Assembly (NCBI GenBank): GCA_002914805.1 | Contig: JXTB01000136.1 | Coordinates: 146,277-210,276 of the forward strand | DNA: 64,000 bases | Source of the DNA: Parasponia andersonii | Lineage: Eukaryota > Streptophyta > Magnoliopsida > Rosales > Cannabaceae | Reading direction: 5' to 3' | In this document: positions 11,273 to 24,014 of the stretch, piece after piece | Layout of the letters: each line of letters opens with the position of its first letter | Numbering within the stretch: position 1 is the first letter of the stretch | Notes under the pieces: generated by a model | What the model was told of the DNA's origin: nothing | Database searches by the model: none | What the model saw: only the letters and a program-made list of their open reading frames with translations | Position numbers and translations under genes: made by a program

Positions 11273-12886
11273 TATTGGTTGGAATGTGCCACTGCAATCT
11301 CACACACTCTCATGCAAGTACACATGGTTACAAGTAATATAGATATGGAAGTAAAATTAGTGTCGATCCCACATAGAATGATTTTTAATTCAATGTTAAG
11401 TATCAAAATTATCTCAACCCTAACTTTAACCAAACAATCAAAATATAGATTTTAAATCAATAAAAATAAAGACAATTAAACTATCGTGCAAAATGAATAA
11501 AAGCAAGCAATAGGAAAAATATCTAGGTTTATTGAATCCCCAACTATCATTTAAACACACAATTTTCTAATTTTCTTCTTAAATTAACGGATCCACTAAA
11601 GTTATCAATCGAGAATCCGAATGTACTTACAAACTCCTTTTTAAGATATAAGTGAAACATTTAGATAAGCTAATATGTTATCCATAACAAAAATTGACTA
11701 GATTAGTAAGTCTCATAAAGGTTACGCAAGTCACAAAAGTATATTCCTATCCTATGCAAACCTACCCCAAACTAAGTAATCTTAGATTATTTTACCTAAA
11801 TCCAAATTTCTAATTTTCTTTCCAAGCTCATAAAAAGTTCACTCAACCATCTATTTAGTGATCAATTAAATAAAAGTAATAAGTATAAGGTAAAACAAAT
11901 AACTGAACAATGGATTTGAATAATGAAAGGGGAGAGAAATACATAAACACAAGATATTAGGTTGGTTCACAGAGTAAAGCTAGAAAAAAAAAAAGAATTT
12001 AGTTCAAGGTATAACTTAAGAACGATAACATTTTAATACAATGAATTTAAGAAATACAAAATATCAAAGAGAAAAGAGTTTTAGAATTCTCCTTCTTTGA
12101 AGAGATTAATGGTGTTCATAGAGATTGTCAATCTCTTCCTTCAGACTTGATTCTTAGTCTCTTGAATCCTTCCTCAAATATTTGTTCTCAACTATATTAC
12201 TCTCTAAATGAGAAAAATACAGAGAAAAACTCTCAAGAAAATGAAGAGAAAAAGCTAAGAGCAAACTATAGTGTTGATGTTGTAGAGGAAATCAAGAAAT
12301 GGAGTTAGTTGGAATATGTCTTCATCTTCTTCCTTTCCTTCCATGGCTGCCACTCTCTTTTCTCTCTATCTTAACATATCTTTTTCAATCACAAAGATAG
12401 AGTTTTAAAGATGGCTCATGCAAACCTAAGGCAAGCCAATTCTAGACCTTTGAATCGTCAAAAAGCTGATCTCAGTCGTTAATTATTGACTTAGGACATA
12501 TGAGGTAGTGCCGCAGTGCTAAAACTTCCTAAGAGTTGGTGTTGCGACACCACTTTTGGCGCTGCAGCATAACTTTTCTACTAGTTTGGTATTTCAGTTT
12601 CTCAAGTGCACTATTTCTTCATTTAAGCTTTAATTTACCTCATTTTTATTGCATTACGACTGTGTTGGATTCAACTTCAAGTCTAATGGTCTAAAAGACC
12701 TATTTGTAAGGCATAACTATATTTACTTTTGCATCATATATCCTTATTTCATTCTCTTATCAATACAAACAAAGAAAATATTAAAACGATAAGAAAAGTA
12801 ATTGAAACCACTTAATTTAAACAAGAACATAGCAAATCTTAAAGTAAATTAGTACAAGATAGCTTCAATTCTATGGAATTAACACA
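11273..12886 (-). repeat. 3' LTR of nested element
   Basis: The left copy of the pair. On the minus strand it starts TGTGTTAATTCCATAG and ends CATTCCAACCAATA, the final CA having become TA. Confidence 0.82.
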
Positions 12887-14780
12887 CTCCCAAACTTAAG
12901 ATTTTTCTAATCCTTGAGTAAAAGAAAAAGAAAAACACCTAAAAATATATAAGAGATAATGTATTGATGCTGACGATTTCTAATTGGTTCCTCAATACTC
13001 ACATAATAACATAACTTAAAGAAAAGTACAAATATTACTTAGATATTAAGAATAACTCAAGAACACATCCAAATTGTATTTTCCGTATATGTGTGTATGT
13101 CTTTCTTCTATCATTATGTCAAAGTCGGATAAGTTTATGCAAAAAATGTATTAAGCATAAATCTCAAAGACATTAATCAAGTTCCATAAGTTTACTTTTC
13201 AAATCCATCTCTACTAATGTAGATAAGCATGACACCAAAGATCAAAAGGTCTTCATTAAGCTTGTAAAATTAGCTTAGGTGAAGGTACGATGATTTAGGT
13301 AAAGTGAGCTCAAATAATCCTTAAGTATATTAATTATAGGACTCATGTAAAGCTATTCTTTCACACACCACTAAAATTAAAATTTTCCTTTTTCCATCAA
13401 AACTTAGCCCAACATTTATTTCTTTATTTTTTGTCTTGGTTTTTATTTTTTTGTTAATTTGTTTTTTTTTTAAGTAGCACACCCCCAAACTTGTTTCTTT
13501 CTTTCATGAACCAGTGCATAACTTTTTTTTTTTCAATTTTACTCTACCCATCTTCCCATAACATAGCATAGCTCAAAATACTTCAATAAAAACAATCAAT
13601 ATGCTCAAGGTATAAAGGTTGAATGATATTATTTTAAGTTAAATTAATGCATATGTAGTTGAAAAAGAAAAAGGCTTTATAAGGGTCAAAATGGGTATAT
13701 TAGGAATAAAATATATCATGGTTAGCTTGAATAACTCAAATGGTCCAAAGATTGCCTAAATCCTTTCCTTGGTGAAATATTATCTAGGATTTTATGTCAA
13801 TAGATTATCAAGTAAATTTTAGCTCTTGAGAGATTATCAAAATGTCATATTCACAGAAACAATATCTAGATTCATACACAAATCAAAGATCAAGATATTT
13901 TGATCAATAGACTTTCACAACCAAGATAGAACTAATACAAGCATTATTTATAAGACTAAGCCACTATCCATACTTTTCAACAAGTTATGCATAAATTTAT
14001 CCAAAGTTCTTATCATTAGAACTAGGAAATTATCAAAAAAAGTATAAAATATCGTTACTTATTCATACATACAATCACAAAACTAGGAAAATAAACACAG
14101 AATAAACAAACGCACTAACCAAAGACACAATCCAATAAGGTTTACTCCCTCCCCAAACTTAACATGCAATTAGAAATTTAAAGAACAAAGTATGAGTTTA
14201 GGGATACTCCTCTCGTTAGTATATAGCTATGAAACTTGTTCTCCTTAAAGTGGCACCAGCTCTTTGGATTGCTCAACACACTAAAATAAAAAGAAATACT
14301 TGGGTTGCCTCCCAAGATATGCATGAATTAAAGGCTTTGGCTTGCCTTTTACTTGTGGCTTATCCACAAGTTGAGACAAAATGAAGTCTACACTTTATAT
14401 TATCAATTGACCAATACATGAGTGTGATCTTTTGGGCTCCTCTTTTGAAAATGCAGCACCTCATATTCATAATTAAGAGAGAAGAAATTATGAGAATGAG
14501 TTACCAATGGTCCACTCATTGGAAATTATTGATTTAGTGGTTGTGGACAAGAAAATTCCTCTCTGATGTCTTCAATTCGAAGCTTTCTTATCAATGATGA
14601 CATTGGGATTAGATTTTCTTCAGAGGATATCATATTGATATTCATATGTTATTCTACATCTCTTTGCATGGAGACATTTCTCCTACAATCTTTTCTTCTT
14701 AAAGCTTAAAAATTGACTCATCATTATACAAACCACTATAAGTTATAGTTGTACAATATTACTCCTTCAAAGTTGAATCG
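12887..14780 (-). other. Non-coding 3' part of the nested element's interior
   Basis: No coding frame is left. The plus-strand phrase CTTGGGTTGCCTCCCAAGA at about 14307 is a hairpin-forming block (CTTGGG/CCCAAG) that I associate with Retand-type elements. Confidence 0.45.
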
Positions 14781-14789
14781 GTGTTGCCA

Positions 14790-15430
14790 TGAAAGATGTC
14801 TTCGGGATGGTTGATGATTGTAGCAAGATGGCCTACTTAATATTGAAAATTTTGTATTGCATCATCTTATTCTTGAAGAAAAACATCTATTCTTTGCAAT
14901 TGTTGCTTTGTTATGTCTTCTATGGATGGATTTTCTTCTTGCTTGGGAAGGTATATATCTATTCTTCATATGTAATACTCAAGTACCTCTTCTAATGATG
15001 GTTTTTCTTCTTGTATTGGTGGTTGATGAAGAAAATTCGATGTGAACATATGCTCATTGTGAAAATATGGTGATGATTCTTGATTGTTGCCCCAAGAGAA
15101 GTTAGAATACTCCTCTCAACTTGGATTGTAGAAATTTGAGTGTGGGTAACTTTATTGCGTGTAGCCATTTATAACAAAGTGTACTGGTAGCAAGTTGATT
15201 GAGCATCCTTCTCTTGGGTGGCTTCCTCCACATAATTAGCAATTCATGAATAGGCAATGGGAAGCTAGTGCACTCAAGGTATCTACCTTCTTAGTCAATT
15301 CACTCACTCGAGCGGTCAACTTTATGATTTCTAATTTTTTGTTCACTTTGCTCAATTAGGTGCTCAAAGCCATGAGAGATTCGTACCATTGTTGATCGGT
15401 ATCCATCATGTCTCTATCTCCATAATAACT
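14790..15430 (-). pseudogene. gag remnant of nested element with broken zinc knuckle
   Basis: Reading the minus strand from about 15430 leftward gives a gag-like frame. A knuckle of form C-x-x-C-GGSHP-x-x-x-C (reads NC, stop, LCGGSHPREGC) at about 15200-15245 has a stop codon where Glu is usual. It is followed by a Pro/Asn-rich stretch containing YSNFSWGNNQ and EEKPSLEEVLEYY, typical of Retand-type gag proteins downstream of the knuckle. Several stops prevent translation. No protease or polymerase follows. Confidence 0.6.
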
Positions 15431-15540
15431 ATACTATACCATTGAAAAATACCTAAAACAAAAATTAAATAAATAAATAAATAGTTTGAATTAAAGCTAG
15501 AATCAATTGGTATTAGTATTAACAATAATTAGTATTTTAA

Positions 15541-15558
15541 TCTTCGACAACGGTGCCA
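15541..15558 (-). promoter_or_regulatory. Primer binding site of nested element, tRNA-Asp type
   Basis: The reverse strand reads TGGCACCGTTGTCGAAGA, seven bases inside the 5' LTR end (CCAACA). It is a decayed form of TGGCGCCGTTGCCGGGGA, and it fixes the element's orientation as minus. Confidence 0.7.
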
Positions 15559-15564
15559 AAAACT

Positions 15565-17203
15565 TGTTGGTTAGAATGTGCAACTGTAAATTCACACACT
15601 CATATGTGAGTGTGCACGGTCACAAGTAATATAGATATGGAAGTAAAATTAGTATTGAACCCACAAGGATTAATTTCTAATTTAATTCTAAACATCAAAA
15701 TTATCTCAATCCTAACTTTATCCAAACAACAAAATATAGATTTTCAAGAAATAAACTAAAGACAACTTAACTATCATGCAAAATGAATAAAAGTAAGTAA
15801 TAAGAAAAATATTTAAGTCTACTAATTTCCCAACTATCCTTTAAACACACAATTTCCCAATTTTCCAAGAGTTGTCAACTAAAAATTCAAATGTATTCAC
15901 AAACTCCTTTCAAAGACATAAGTAAGAATACCTACATAAGCTAATATGTTACTCCTAATATAAATTGACTAGATTCATTAAGTTTAGTAATTCTCAAATA
16001 AGTTGCACGCGTTACTTAAGTATATTCTTATCCTATGTAAATTTACCCCAAACTAGGTAATCTTATGTTATTTTATCTAAGTCCAAATTTCTAATTCCCT
16101 TTCCAAACTCGTAGAAATTTCACTCAACAATATATTTAGTAATCAATTAAATAGAATCAATAAATATAAGGTAAAATAAATAACTCAACAATGAATTTAA
16201 TTAATAAAATAAAAGAAAAATATACAAACACAAGATACTAGGTTAGTACACGTAGTGAAACTAGACAAAAAGGAATTTAGTTCATCGTATAACTTGAGAA
16301 CAATAATATTTTAATTCAATAATTTCAAGAAATACAAAATATCAAAGAGAAAAAAGTTTTAGAATTCTCCCTCTTTGAAGAGCTTGAAGGTGTTCATGGA
16401 GGTTGTCGATCTCCTCCTTCAAATTTGATTCTTGCTCTCTTGAATCCTCCCTTAAAGATCTGCTCTTAACTATACTACCCTCTAAATATGGAAAGTACAA
16501 AGAAACAGTCTCAAGAAAATGAAGAGAAAAAGTTAAGAATAAACTATAGTGTTAATGTTGTGGAGGAAATTAAAAAATTGAGTTGGTTGGAGCATGTCTT
16601 CATCTTCTTCCTCCTCTTCTTCCTCTCCTTCTATGATTATCACTCTTTCTTTTTCTCTATCCCAACATGTCTCTTTCAACCCCAAAAGCAAGATTTTAAA
16701 GAGGTAGCTTGTGCAAACCTTAGGCAAGCCAAATCTTGATCTTTAGATAGCCAAAAAATTGATCCTGACCACTAATTATTGATCCAGGACATAAGAGGTG
16801 GAACCGCGGTGCCATTTTTGGACGCAAGAGGTGGTATTGTGGCACTAAACTTCCCAAGAGTTAGGGCAGTGGTGCCACTTGTGGTACTATACACCATTTT
16901 TATGTTTATTTGGCACCTCAGTTTTCCAGGTACGTCATTTCTTCATTTGAGCTCTAATTTGCCTCATTTTTATTGTGTTACGACCATATTAGATTCAACT
17001 TCAATTATAATAGTTTAAAAAAACTCATTTTTAAGGCACAAATTCATCTTATTTTGCTCAAACACCTTTATTTCATTCTCTTAATAACACAAACAAACAA
17101 AACATCAAAACAATAAGAAAAGCAATTGAAAGAACTTAATTTAAATAAGAACATAATAAATCTTGAGGCAAATTAGCACAAGACAACTCCAATTTTATGG
17201 AGT
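15565..17203 (-). repeat. 5' LTR of nested element
   Basis: The right copy of the pair; on the minus strand it ends CATTCTAACCAACA. It carries an AG/CT-rich block around 16590-16650 that creates misleading open frames on both strands. Confidence 0.82.
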
Positions 17204-18027
17204 GTTAGTTTTTCTCATTCTGTTTCTCACCTTAGTCTCATTTGAATTTTATATTATGCTTGATTATTGTACATATTTGTATATATAAAATTCTTGTTGA
17301 GATTAGTATTAGATTCTCTTATGTTGAATTTATTATTATATACTTAAGGTATGATGTAACTTAAACTTTGATTCTATGTCTTCATTTCCAATATGTTCTT
17401 TGATGTTGTTCTTAAATTTATTTATACTATTCCATATTTAATGCTTCTCAACTAATTAGTTACTAGTTGGATGATTTGTTTTCTAAAATTCAACACTTAA
17501 GAAAGGGAATTTTAGAAACAACCATATGATAGTATAACCTAAAACTTGTAGAGTTTAAGAGAACTTATAATTCCTTTGAAGTCATAGTCAAATAATCAAT
17601 GAACATAATGAATTCTGAAATTCTAGGTTCAAATAAAGATATTGGAACTAAAATTTAGAAATGATTTCACTCGACACTCGAGAGAATGAATAGAATTATT
17701 TTCGAGTTCTTGACTTATGAACTAAGAACAATTGATTAGAATGCAACTAGTGATCAAAAAATATAGTTGATAGTTAGGTGAATTCAATCTCCTAATACAT
17801 TTATGTATAAAAGTCTCATTATTTTATCTTTGTATTTATATTGATCTTTGTATTTATTTAACTTATAAATTCATTTAGTTTGATTGTCTAGATTAAATTA
17901 GGTTATGATAATTCTGATACTTAATGATAATTTAATACTCAATTCTTCGTAGCATCGACAATTTTATACTTATCATTTTATTACTTATCACTTGAGATTA
18001 TTTTATGTATATGCATTTAGCATAACA
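17204..18027 (+). repeat. 3' LTR of outer element, second part
   Basis: Matches 7130-7955 of the 5' LTR (TTTTTCTCATTCT onward) and ends TTTAGCATAACA. About 10 bp of LTR seen in the 5' copy (TACAAAAGAGG) is missing at the junction with the nested element. Confidence 0.85.
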
Positions 18028-20030
18028 AGGTACTTGGATACTTGTAATCATTTAATTTTGATGAAAAAAATTTAATACATAAAATAGAAAATAAAATATT
18101 CTAAAATATTTTAAGATGAAAAAAGATTGAATATTTAAACAAGATAAAGAAAGCCAAGAAGAATATTTATGTATATGCGTAAATAAAGGCAGACGACGAA
18201 AAAAAAAAAAAAAAGAGAAATAGAAAAATGGCAACTAAATAAACTTATAAACAGAGAACATAAAGAACTTAAAATTGCTTTAGAATGAAAAAATTAATTC
18301 GAAACAAAAGAAAAAGGATAAAAAATGGTTAAAAGAAAAAATAATAAAAAATACTAAAAATTTTTAAAAATATAAATTTTAGAAAAATAAATAAATGTGC
18401 GCTGCATGTCAGGCGCGTGCTGACTTGACCCTCTTCAGTCTTCAATATGTTTCAATATATTAAAAAATAACCGAGGCATTTCTGCGTGTACAATAATCGT
18501 AAAAGACAAAAAGAATTTTGTAAGGTTCGTATTATTTAAAAGTTTCGGCCGTACCAGCGTAAAAAACAAATCAATTGTCAAAAAGTAGTAACCCATCTAT
18601 TTTCCTCAAAAAAAAAAATAGTTTTTACGACGTTTGCTTACAAAATAAAACAAAAATTATAAAAATAGGTAGGTCATTTTTTTTTCCAATTCACATACCA
18701 CAAATTTTAGTAAAATATTATTTTTAAATAATTTTTTAAAAAATAATATTTTTTAAAATAATAACTAATAACACATATCCAGTTTTTGAAAATTAATAAC
18801 TAATAACTAAAGATATTTAAAATAAAATTTATAAAAATTGATAATTGATAACTTGTAATTAGTTTTAAACAATAGTAATTAGTAACTATTTTAAAAAACT
18901 GTATTTTTCTAAAACTATTTTGAAAAATTGCATTTTTCTAAAATAAAGTGGTAAGGGAATTTGAAAAAATGTATGTTCCAACTTATTTTCCAAAATTTGT
19001 CCAAAAATATCATGAATGGCCTAATTTTCTCCAAGAAAGCCCTTGAAATTTGGCCTTTGTATAATTTCAATTTTATGTTTTGGTTTCTGAAAAAAACACC
19101 TTCATATTTTTCATTTCAAAAATTTTCTCTCTTTCCATATATTACACAATTTATGTGAGTCCCAAAAATACTTTGTAAATGTTTTAACTCTTTGAAAACA
19201 AAAATAATATAATCTAAATTTATATCCATAATTTTTTGGGGAGTAAATTTGTCAAAATATGGACAAAAGATACAATTTTTTTTTTAATTTCAAAATATGA
19301 AGATTTTTTTTTTTTTGGTAGAAACCAAAACATAAAGCTTAAATTGCAATTTAGGCTAAACTTTGAAGTAATTTTTTACAGTTCAACCATTCAAATAAAT
19401 AGTAATTATCAAAATTCTAGTTGAATTATCCTTCTTCTGGAAGAATTCATGTTAGATGAACATGTTTTTGGAAGATCTGCCCTGCTATATCTAGGCCATC
19501 CTACTCGAGGTGACATCGTTAGTTTCTTCCTTGCCCAACTACTCTTTGTGAGATCACAACTGGAAGACTCCTCGTGAGATGCCTTGTCGCTAGATTGGTC
19601 CTCGTGAGTTTAGATTATCATTCTGCATGACAAGGAAATTCTCCATATACTTGAGATATCGGATGCACTCATAGTCCTTGATTGCATACATAACCTCGGG
19701 TTCATAAATAGGTGTAATTGCACTCTTTTGAAGTAGATAATTTTTTCTGCACAACTAAGAGAGAGCTTGGTATTAGAAAAATGGGTTTAAGTTATTGGGC
19801 TTGACTTTGGCTTGGAAGTCTAAGTGTATTGTGAAGTCTAAAATTGTTATAATTCTCATTTTTATAAACTATTTTCAAATTAGAAATTGAGTGGGATCTA
19901 TATTTTATTGATGAAAGATTACGTGAATTCTAGTTATCTTTCACGAGAACATTGATTTCATATATTCAAATGCTCAAAATGATGCAAGAATAAATGATAA
20001 ATTATTGCTAAAAAATGTACCATTGAAATT
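18028..20030. other. AT-rich intergenic DNA
   Basis: The array motif (GGATACTTGTAAT) continues for about 30 bp, then comes AT-rich non-coding DNA. 18400-18560 is a GC-richer island (GCGCTGCATGTCAGGCGCGTG) without an open frame. 18960-19430 has runs of short frames with no domain. The reverse strand of 19480-19730 can be read for about 35 codons (AIKDYECIRYLKYMENF), but stops interrupt it and I do not recognise it. Confidence 0.4.
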
Positions 20031-20189
20031 TAAAAATGATAGAAAAAAGCTTAAGCCTCATATTGGTAGGAGAATCTTGGTTATGATAGCATATGTAGTT
20101 GTGTTTTAAGATGGTGGTAAGTTTGACCATCATAAATATTCTCTTAAGCACGCACAGAAAGGGTGTGAATCATAGGCTTTAGCCTAGTT

Positions 20190-20760
20190 CGTATTAGCTC
20201 GTGTATACTCACACTTGTAAACATAAATATCGGACTAAGACTTGGATCTATGTAAGCCCAATATTTTCCTAAGGCCCAAGCTACTTTTATGGTTAGTTAC
20301 ATGCACAATTACTTTGCATTTAATCTTGAAACTGCCAAGTCTTTTGGTTGGCTAGCCATTTTTTGGCTTCATAATAGCTATTTTGGCTTTACGAGCATTA
20401 TTCCTATCTAAAGCATAAGTGCATAACCTTCCATTCTAGTGACTATAAAAGGAGAGTTCCTCCATCTTATTCCACGTACCAAAAATTTGAGTCTTTCTCT
20501 CATTCTCTTTGCTGTCCTTTCTCTAGTTCTTATTGTGTTCTTAGTTTCTAATTTTAGCTCTTTAAGTGTTAGGATGTTCATAGCTAAAATTCTATGTGTG
20601 ATAGAGTTTTGAACATTTTAGTTCGCTTGAGCAGAAGTCGAGTGCTAGTCTTGCAATTCTTCGTCGTTGTATTCTAGGTCACTGATGTTGTTATAATCCT
20701 CAAATATTCTGGTGAAAGAGACAAATTAATTTTAAGGAAAATACATGATACACAACCTCA
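20190..20760 (+). promoter_or_regulatory. LTR-like promoter fragment with TATA box
   Basis: A TATAAAAGGAGAG box at 20444-20456 is followed by CT-rich leader-like sequence, as in U3/R regions of plant Copia-type LTRs. No partner repeat, primer site or coding region is visible, so it may be a solo or broken LTR, or chance. Confidence 0.25.
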
Positions 20761-22270
20761 ACTGTTAATATATTACTATTGTTTCGTTAGATTTCTTGAT
20801 CGTGAACGAATATAGTTTTATACCATGTTTTGTGGAAGCAAAAAGTTTTTAGTAACTTTAATTTTATTTTAAAGTTTATTATAAACAAATGTTATTTATA
20901 TCCTTATATATTGCATGGTGGCATCTTCTTTATATTAGATCAAATATCAACACCCAAATTAATTGGGGAAGTCAACTAGACGGAAACTAATCAGGGATAT
21001 TTCTAGGCTGGAATTTTTTTTTTAAATTGGATTGAAGACTAATCAAATTTATTTAATTGTCAATTATCTACGTATTATGAGAGATAGGTCTGTTTTCAAT
21101 TTTAGGCTGTTAGTTTGTTGGCATCTTATGCACCTTAGTTTATATTTGAACTTTGCTTGTAATTAGTTTTGTAAGTTTCATAACATTCATGTGATAGAGT
21201 TGAATGATGGATTGAAATATGTCAAATTATAAGGATATGTTTGTTAAGGATGGCGGAAACATACCTAAGTCTATAGCGAAGAAAACTTAAACACACGATC
21301 ACAAAATTGTTAGAACTTGAGAACTAGAGAGTAAGTGATGTTTCACTGTCAAATCCCTTAGTGCTCACTGGGTTCTATCTCTAAGATGGGAAAAAAGAGA
21401 AGAGCAATACTTAAAAATAATGCTTTGACTTGGAGACCATAACTTCACAGTTTTCATAATATACTAGGTTATCCAATTGAAATCCCATCGATCACAGTTG
21501 GGCTAGTATTGTGTTTCTGCATATTATAAAGGGAAAATTAGATATTATACGATATTTTCAAAAAAAATTTAAAAAAGTAATATTTTTCGAATAAAAACTG
21601 TATGAAAATTTGAAAAAAAACCTGCCTTCCATATTTTATAATTGTTATAGTTTTTGTAAGTAAAATGTTGAAAACTCTTTTATAAAACCCATACCATAAA
21701 ACCCATACCCATATAGATATTTTTAAGACCACGTAATCACTAATTGATCCACGTAATTAATAAAGCCCATATAATTGTATTGCATACGTAAGCCCCCATT
21801 AAGAAATATTAAAAACCAATATCATGTGGACACATCCCATGTGTTTGCACTATCTAGAGTTTCACTTTCTCTGACTCTTTTCTTTACAACTCTTGTTTCA
21901 ATTTCTCTAAATGACTTGTTGACTTATCATTTCACATGAACAATCAAAAATCACTCAATAAGTTCTCTTCTGATTGCATTGCATTCGTGTGTCTGTTTTC
22001 CCCCTCTTGTCCATTTTGGTGTTTTTATATAGTCTTTCTTCATATTATTAAAATTTTGGCACGAAATTTTCTTATAAATTGTATGTTTATATACATATAT
22101 ATTATTCTTTTCTATTTTGCATCACACTGAAAAATTAGAAAAAGTTTTTTCTCTCTAACTTTTCATCAAACAGTTGGAGAGAATTTTCATTTGATACTGA
22201 TTTGATTTCATTAGTCTTTATATTTTTCATTTCTTTATATTCTTAAAGCTTTTTCAGAAATGACTAATAC
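20761..22270. other. Intergenic, no gene seen
   Basis: AT-rich with short frames only. The segment 21240-21450 has a word composition like plant Copia LTRs (AGCACTAAGG-type and TTGGAGACC strings), but no pair was found. Confidence 0.35.
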
Positions 22271-22474
22271 TTAAAAGGAATCTAAAGTCATAAAATTGTT
22301 GATGAGATTTCTACTAAAGTTGAAGGAAATTCAATCTCATTGCATGGGTGCTTCAATTTTGAGCTAGAAGGTTTTTTTACTTGAAGTGGTGGCATAAGGG
22401 CAAGATTGGAATTTTGAATCTTTTATTAAAAAAATAATAAATGATTTTGAATATTTGATTATGAGCTTTAACAA

Positions 22475-22760
22475 ATGATCAAAATTGATAATGTCTCTTT
22501 ACAGCGTCTTCTAGTTTATTTTATAATTTATGTGCTACAATTTGTTAAAGGTGCTTTTCGTCACTTTATTTATTACTTGGGAAATATAGTAGCTCATGAA
22601 CTAGATAAGATGATTCTCAATCTGTGCCAGATACATTTCATAGAAGACCATCTCCATTGTATTTCTTACATTATCATAAAAGGATACTTGATTTGAATAA
22701 TTAGTCGAATCTTTTTCTAATAATAATAATAATAATGATGATGATAATAACGATAATAAA
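22475..22760 (+). pseudogene. LINE (L1-type) 3' end: RNase H tail and (TAA)n
   Basis: A 73-codon frame (22475-22696) contains GNIVAHELDKMIL and later FIEDHLHCISYII. This is the order seen at the C-terminus of plant LINE RNase H domains (R-x-x-N-x-V-AHELA, then E-D-x-P). A stop follows, then an (AAT)n/(GAT)n tract at 22719-22757, a typical LINE 3' tail. Everything 5' is lost or unreadable, as expected from target-primed truncation. Confidence 0.5.
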
Positions 22761-22993
22761 CTGCCAGAAAGTTTGTGTAAACAATAATTGGTTGTTGAGT
22801 TTTTTTCCGATAAAAAAACAAAAAAAAAATTGCCACGAGTTTGTGTTAACAATAGTTGGACTAGAAAACACAAATTTTGACCATATTAAAATGATAACAC
22901 GTGCTTATCATACTTCTCATGTGTGCATTCTGTTAAATATTTAATACATGTAACATTGGTGATGTTTGTTGCAATGTATAAAGACTCCTTGTT

Positions 22994-23791
22994 CAATGGT
23001 GGACCTACATTGAGGTATGCCCCCCGGATTTTTGATATAAAATCCTTTTGTATCTATATTGTACATATATATAGACATATATATTAGGGAATAAATAACA
23101 TTAATTATTAAAATATTTCTTTCTTTGTAAATTCCTTTTATTTCTATATTTATCAATATTCAAAAATTAAAATTTTAGTTCTTTATATAATCTTTAATAA
23201 CTGCCATGTATGTAGTAATTTTTGAAAAAATAATCTTTGTATATTATAAATTAATTTATAATATTTTCTAAAAGATTTTTTATTTCTATATTTGACCTCA
23301 TTAAAAATTTAAATTAGTTATTTCTCTTATATTGATAAATACCATATACCTATTTTATATTTTTCTTTATTAATTTTTCTTTATCATTTTTTACCTCTCT
23401 AGATTTTTCACTTTCCTAACACACATCCAAAAATTGTTTTTTTTTTAATTTATTATTTCCAACAAGCAATTGTGATATCATATTATATTAAGTTATATTT
23501 AAAATTGCAAAAAAAAAAAGTTTTGTGTTGAATACGTACTTGTAAATTTCGGGTGTATATATATTGGTTGAACTATCTCAAGTATTACATTTGTATTTTC
23601 TTAAATTTTATAATTTATATATTTGATTACAAACTTATGAACTTTAAATATATGTATCTTATATTGAGGATATATTTGTAAATTTCATATCATTTTTTGT
23701 CAAAATTTCATATTATAATAAATGGTTTTCTGTATTGCAAAATTTGATTTTTATTTATGCCCACAATGAAATTGATTTCTGGGTTCGTCGT
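22994..23791. mobile_element. Non-autonomous hAT-like element with 8-bp target duplication
   Basis: The left end CAATGGTGGACC and the right end GGTTCGTCGTTG are inverted repeats. Read inward they are CAATGGTGGACC and CAACGACGAACC (8 of 12, all differences transitions), pointing to an ancestral CAACGGCGGACC. The outside flanks are TCCTTGTT and GCCTTGTT, a 7-of-8 target duplication as made by hAT transposases. The 798-bp interior is AT-rich and non-coding. Confidence 0.65.
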
Positions 23792-24014
23792 TGCCTTGTT
23801 GTATTCATTGAACTCAACATTGCAATGACAAAGAAAGTAAAAAGGAGAGAAATGGAGTAAGAAACTTATCTGAATTTGAGTAAGAAAGTTATCAGAATTT
23901 TGTTTTAAAAAATTATAGTAAATAGAATCGAATATGAATAAGTGCCCTTTGTCGACCTGAGTTTCCAAAACTTGTAATTGGATTCTCGTTGAAATTGATA
24001 AATTGAAGCGCCTA

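Larger units (their letters stand above)
11273..17203 (-). mobile_element. Nested non-autonomous Retand/Tat-like LTR retrotransposon, minus strand
   Basis: Direct repeats at 11273-12886 and 15565-17203 share GTCACAAGTAATATAGATAT and long stretches thereafter. Orientation is minus: the primer site lies left of 15565 on the reverse strand, and the polypurine-like AAGTTTGGGAG lies at 12887-12900. The interior is 2.7 kb and has gag fragments only. Both the LTRs and the gag flavour are akin to the outer host element (tRNA-Asp-type primer site, LTR words of the GTGCCGCGGCAC kind), so a relative jumped into a relative. The left host flank is CTCCA; the right end is worn and the target duplication is not legible. 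Confidence 0.85.
6465..18027 (+). mobile_element. Outer non-autonomous Ty3/Gypsy-type LTR retrotransposon, interrupted by a nested element
   Basis: Direct LTRs lie at 6465-7955 and 10655-11272 joined to about 17204-18027. They start TGATGAGTGATTAATT and end TTTAGCATAACA. Behind the 5' LTR is a primer site of tRNA-Asp type, and before the 3' LTR is a GAGGACAAGCAA...AAGCTTGGAGC stretch as in many plant Tat/Retand-like elements. The interior (7956-10654, 2.7 kb) holds only a gag-like remnant and no reverse transcriptase, protease or integrase. It is therefore a large derivative that depended on helpers. The 3' LTR is split by a 5.9-kb element on the opposite strand. No clear target duplication remains. 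Confidence 0.85.

Noticed and set aside
16488..16739. 83-codon plus-strand and 64-codon minus-strand ORFs
   Set aside because: Both run over the same AG/CT-rich block in the nested element's LTR; low complexity.
4690..18640. Possible giant DNA transposon bounded by inverted GC-richer blocks (GGGTCAAG near 4889 and its inverse near 18438)
   Set aside because: Only a short core matches by eye; the rest of the blocks do not align, and no target duplication was found.
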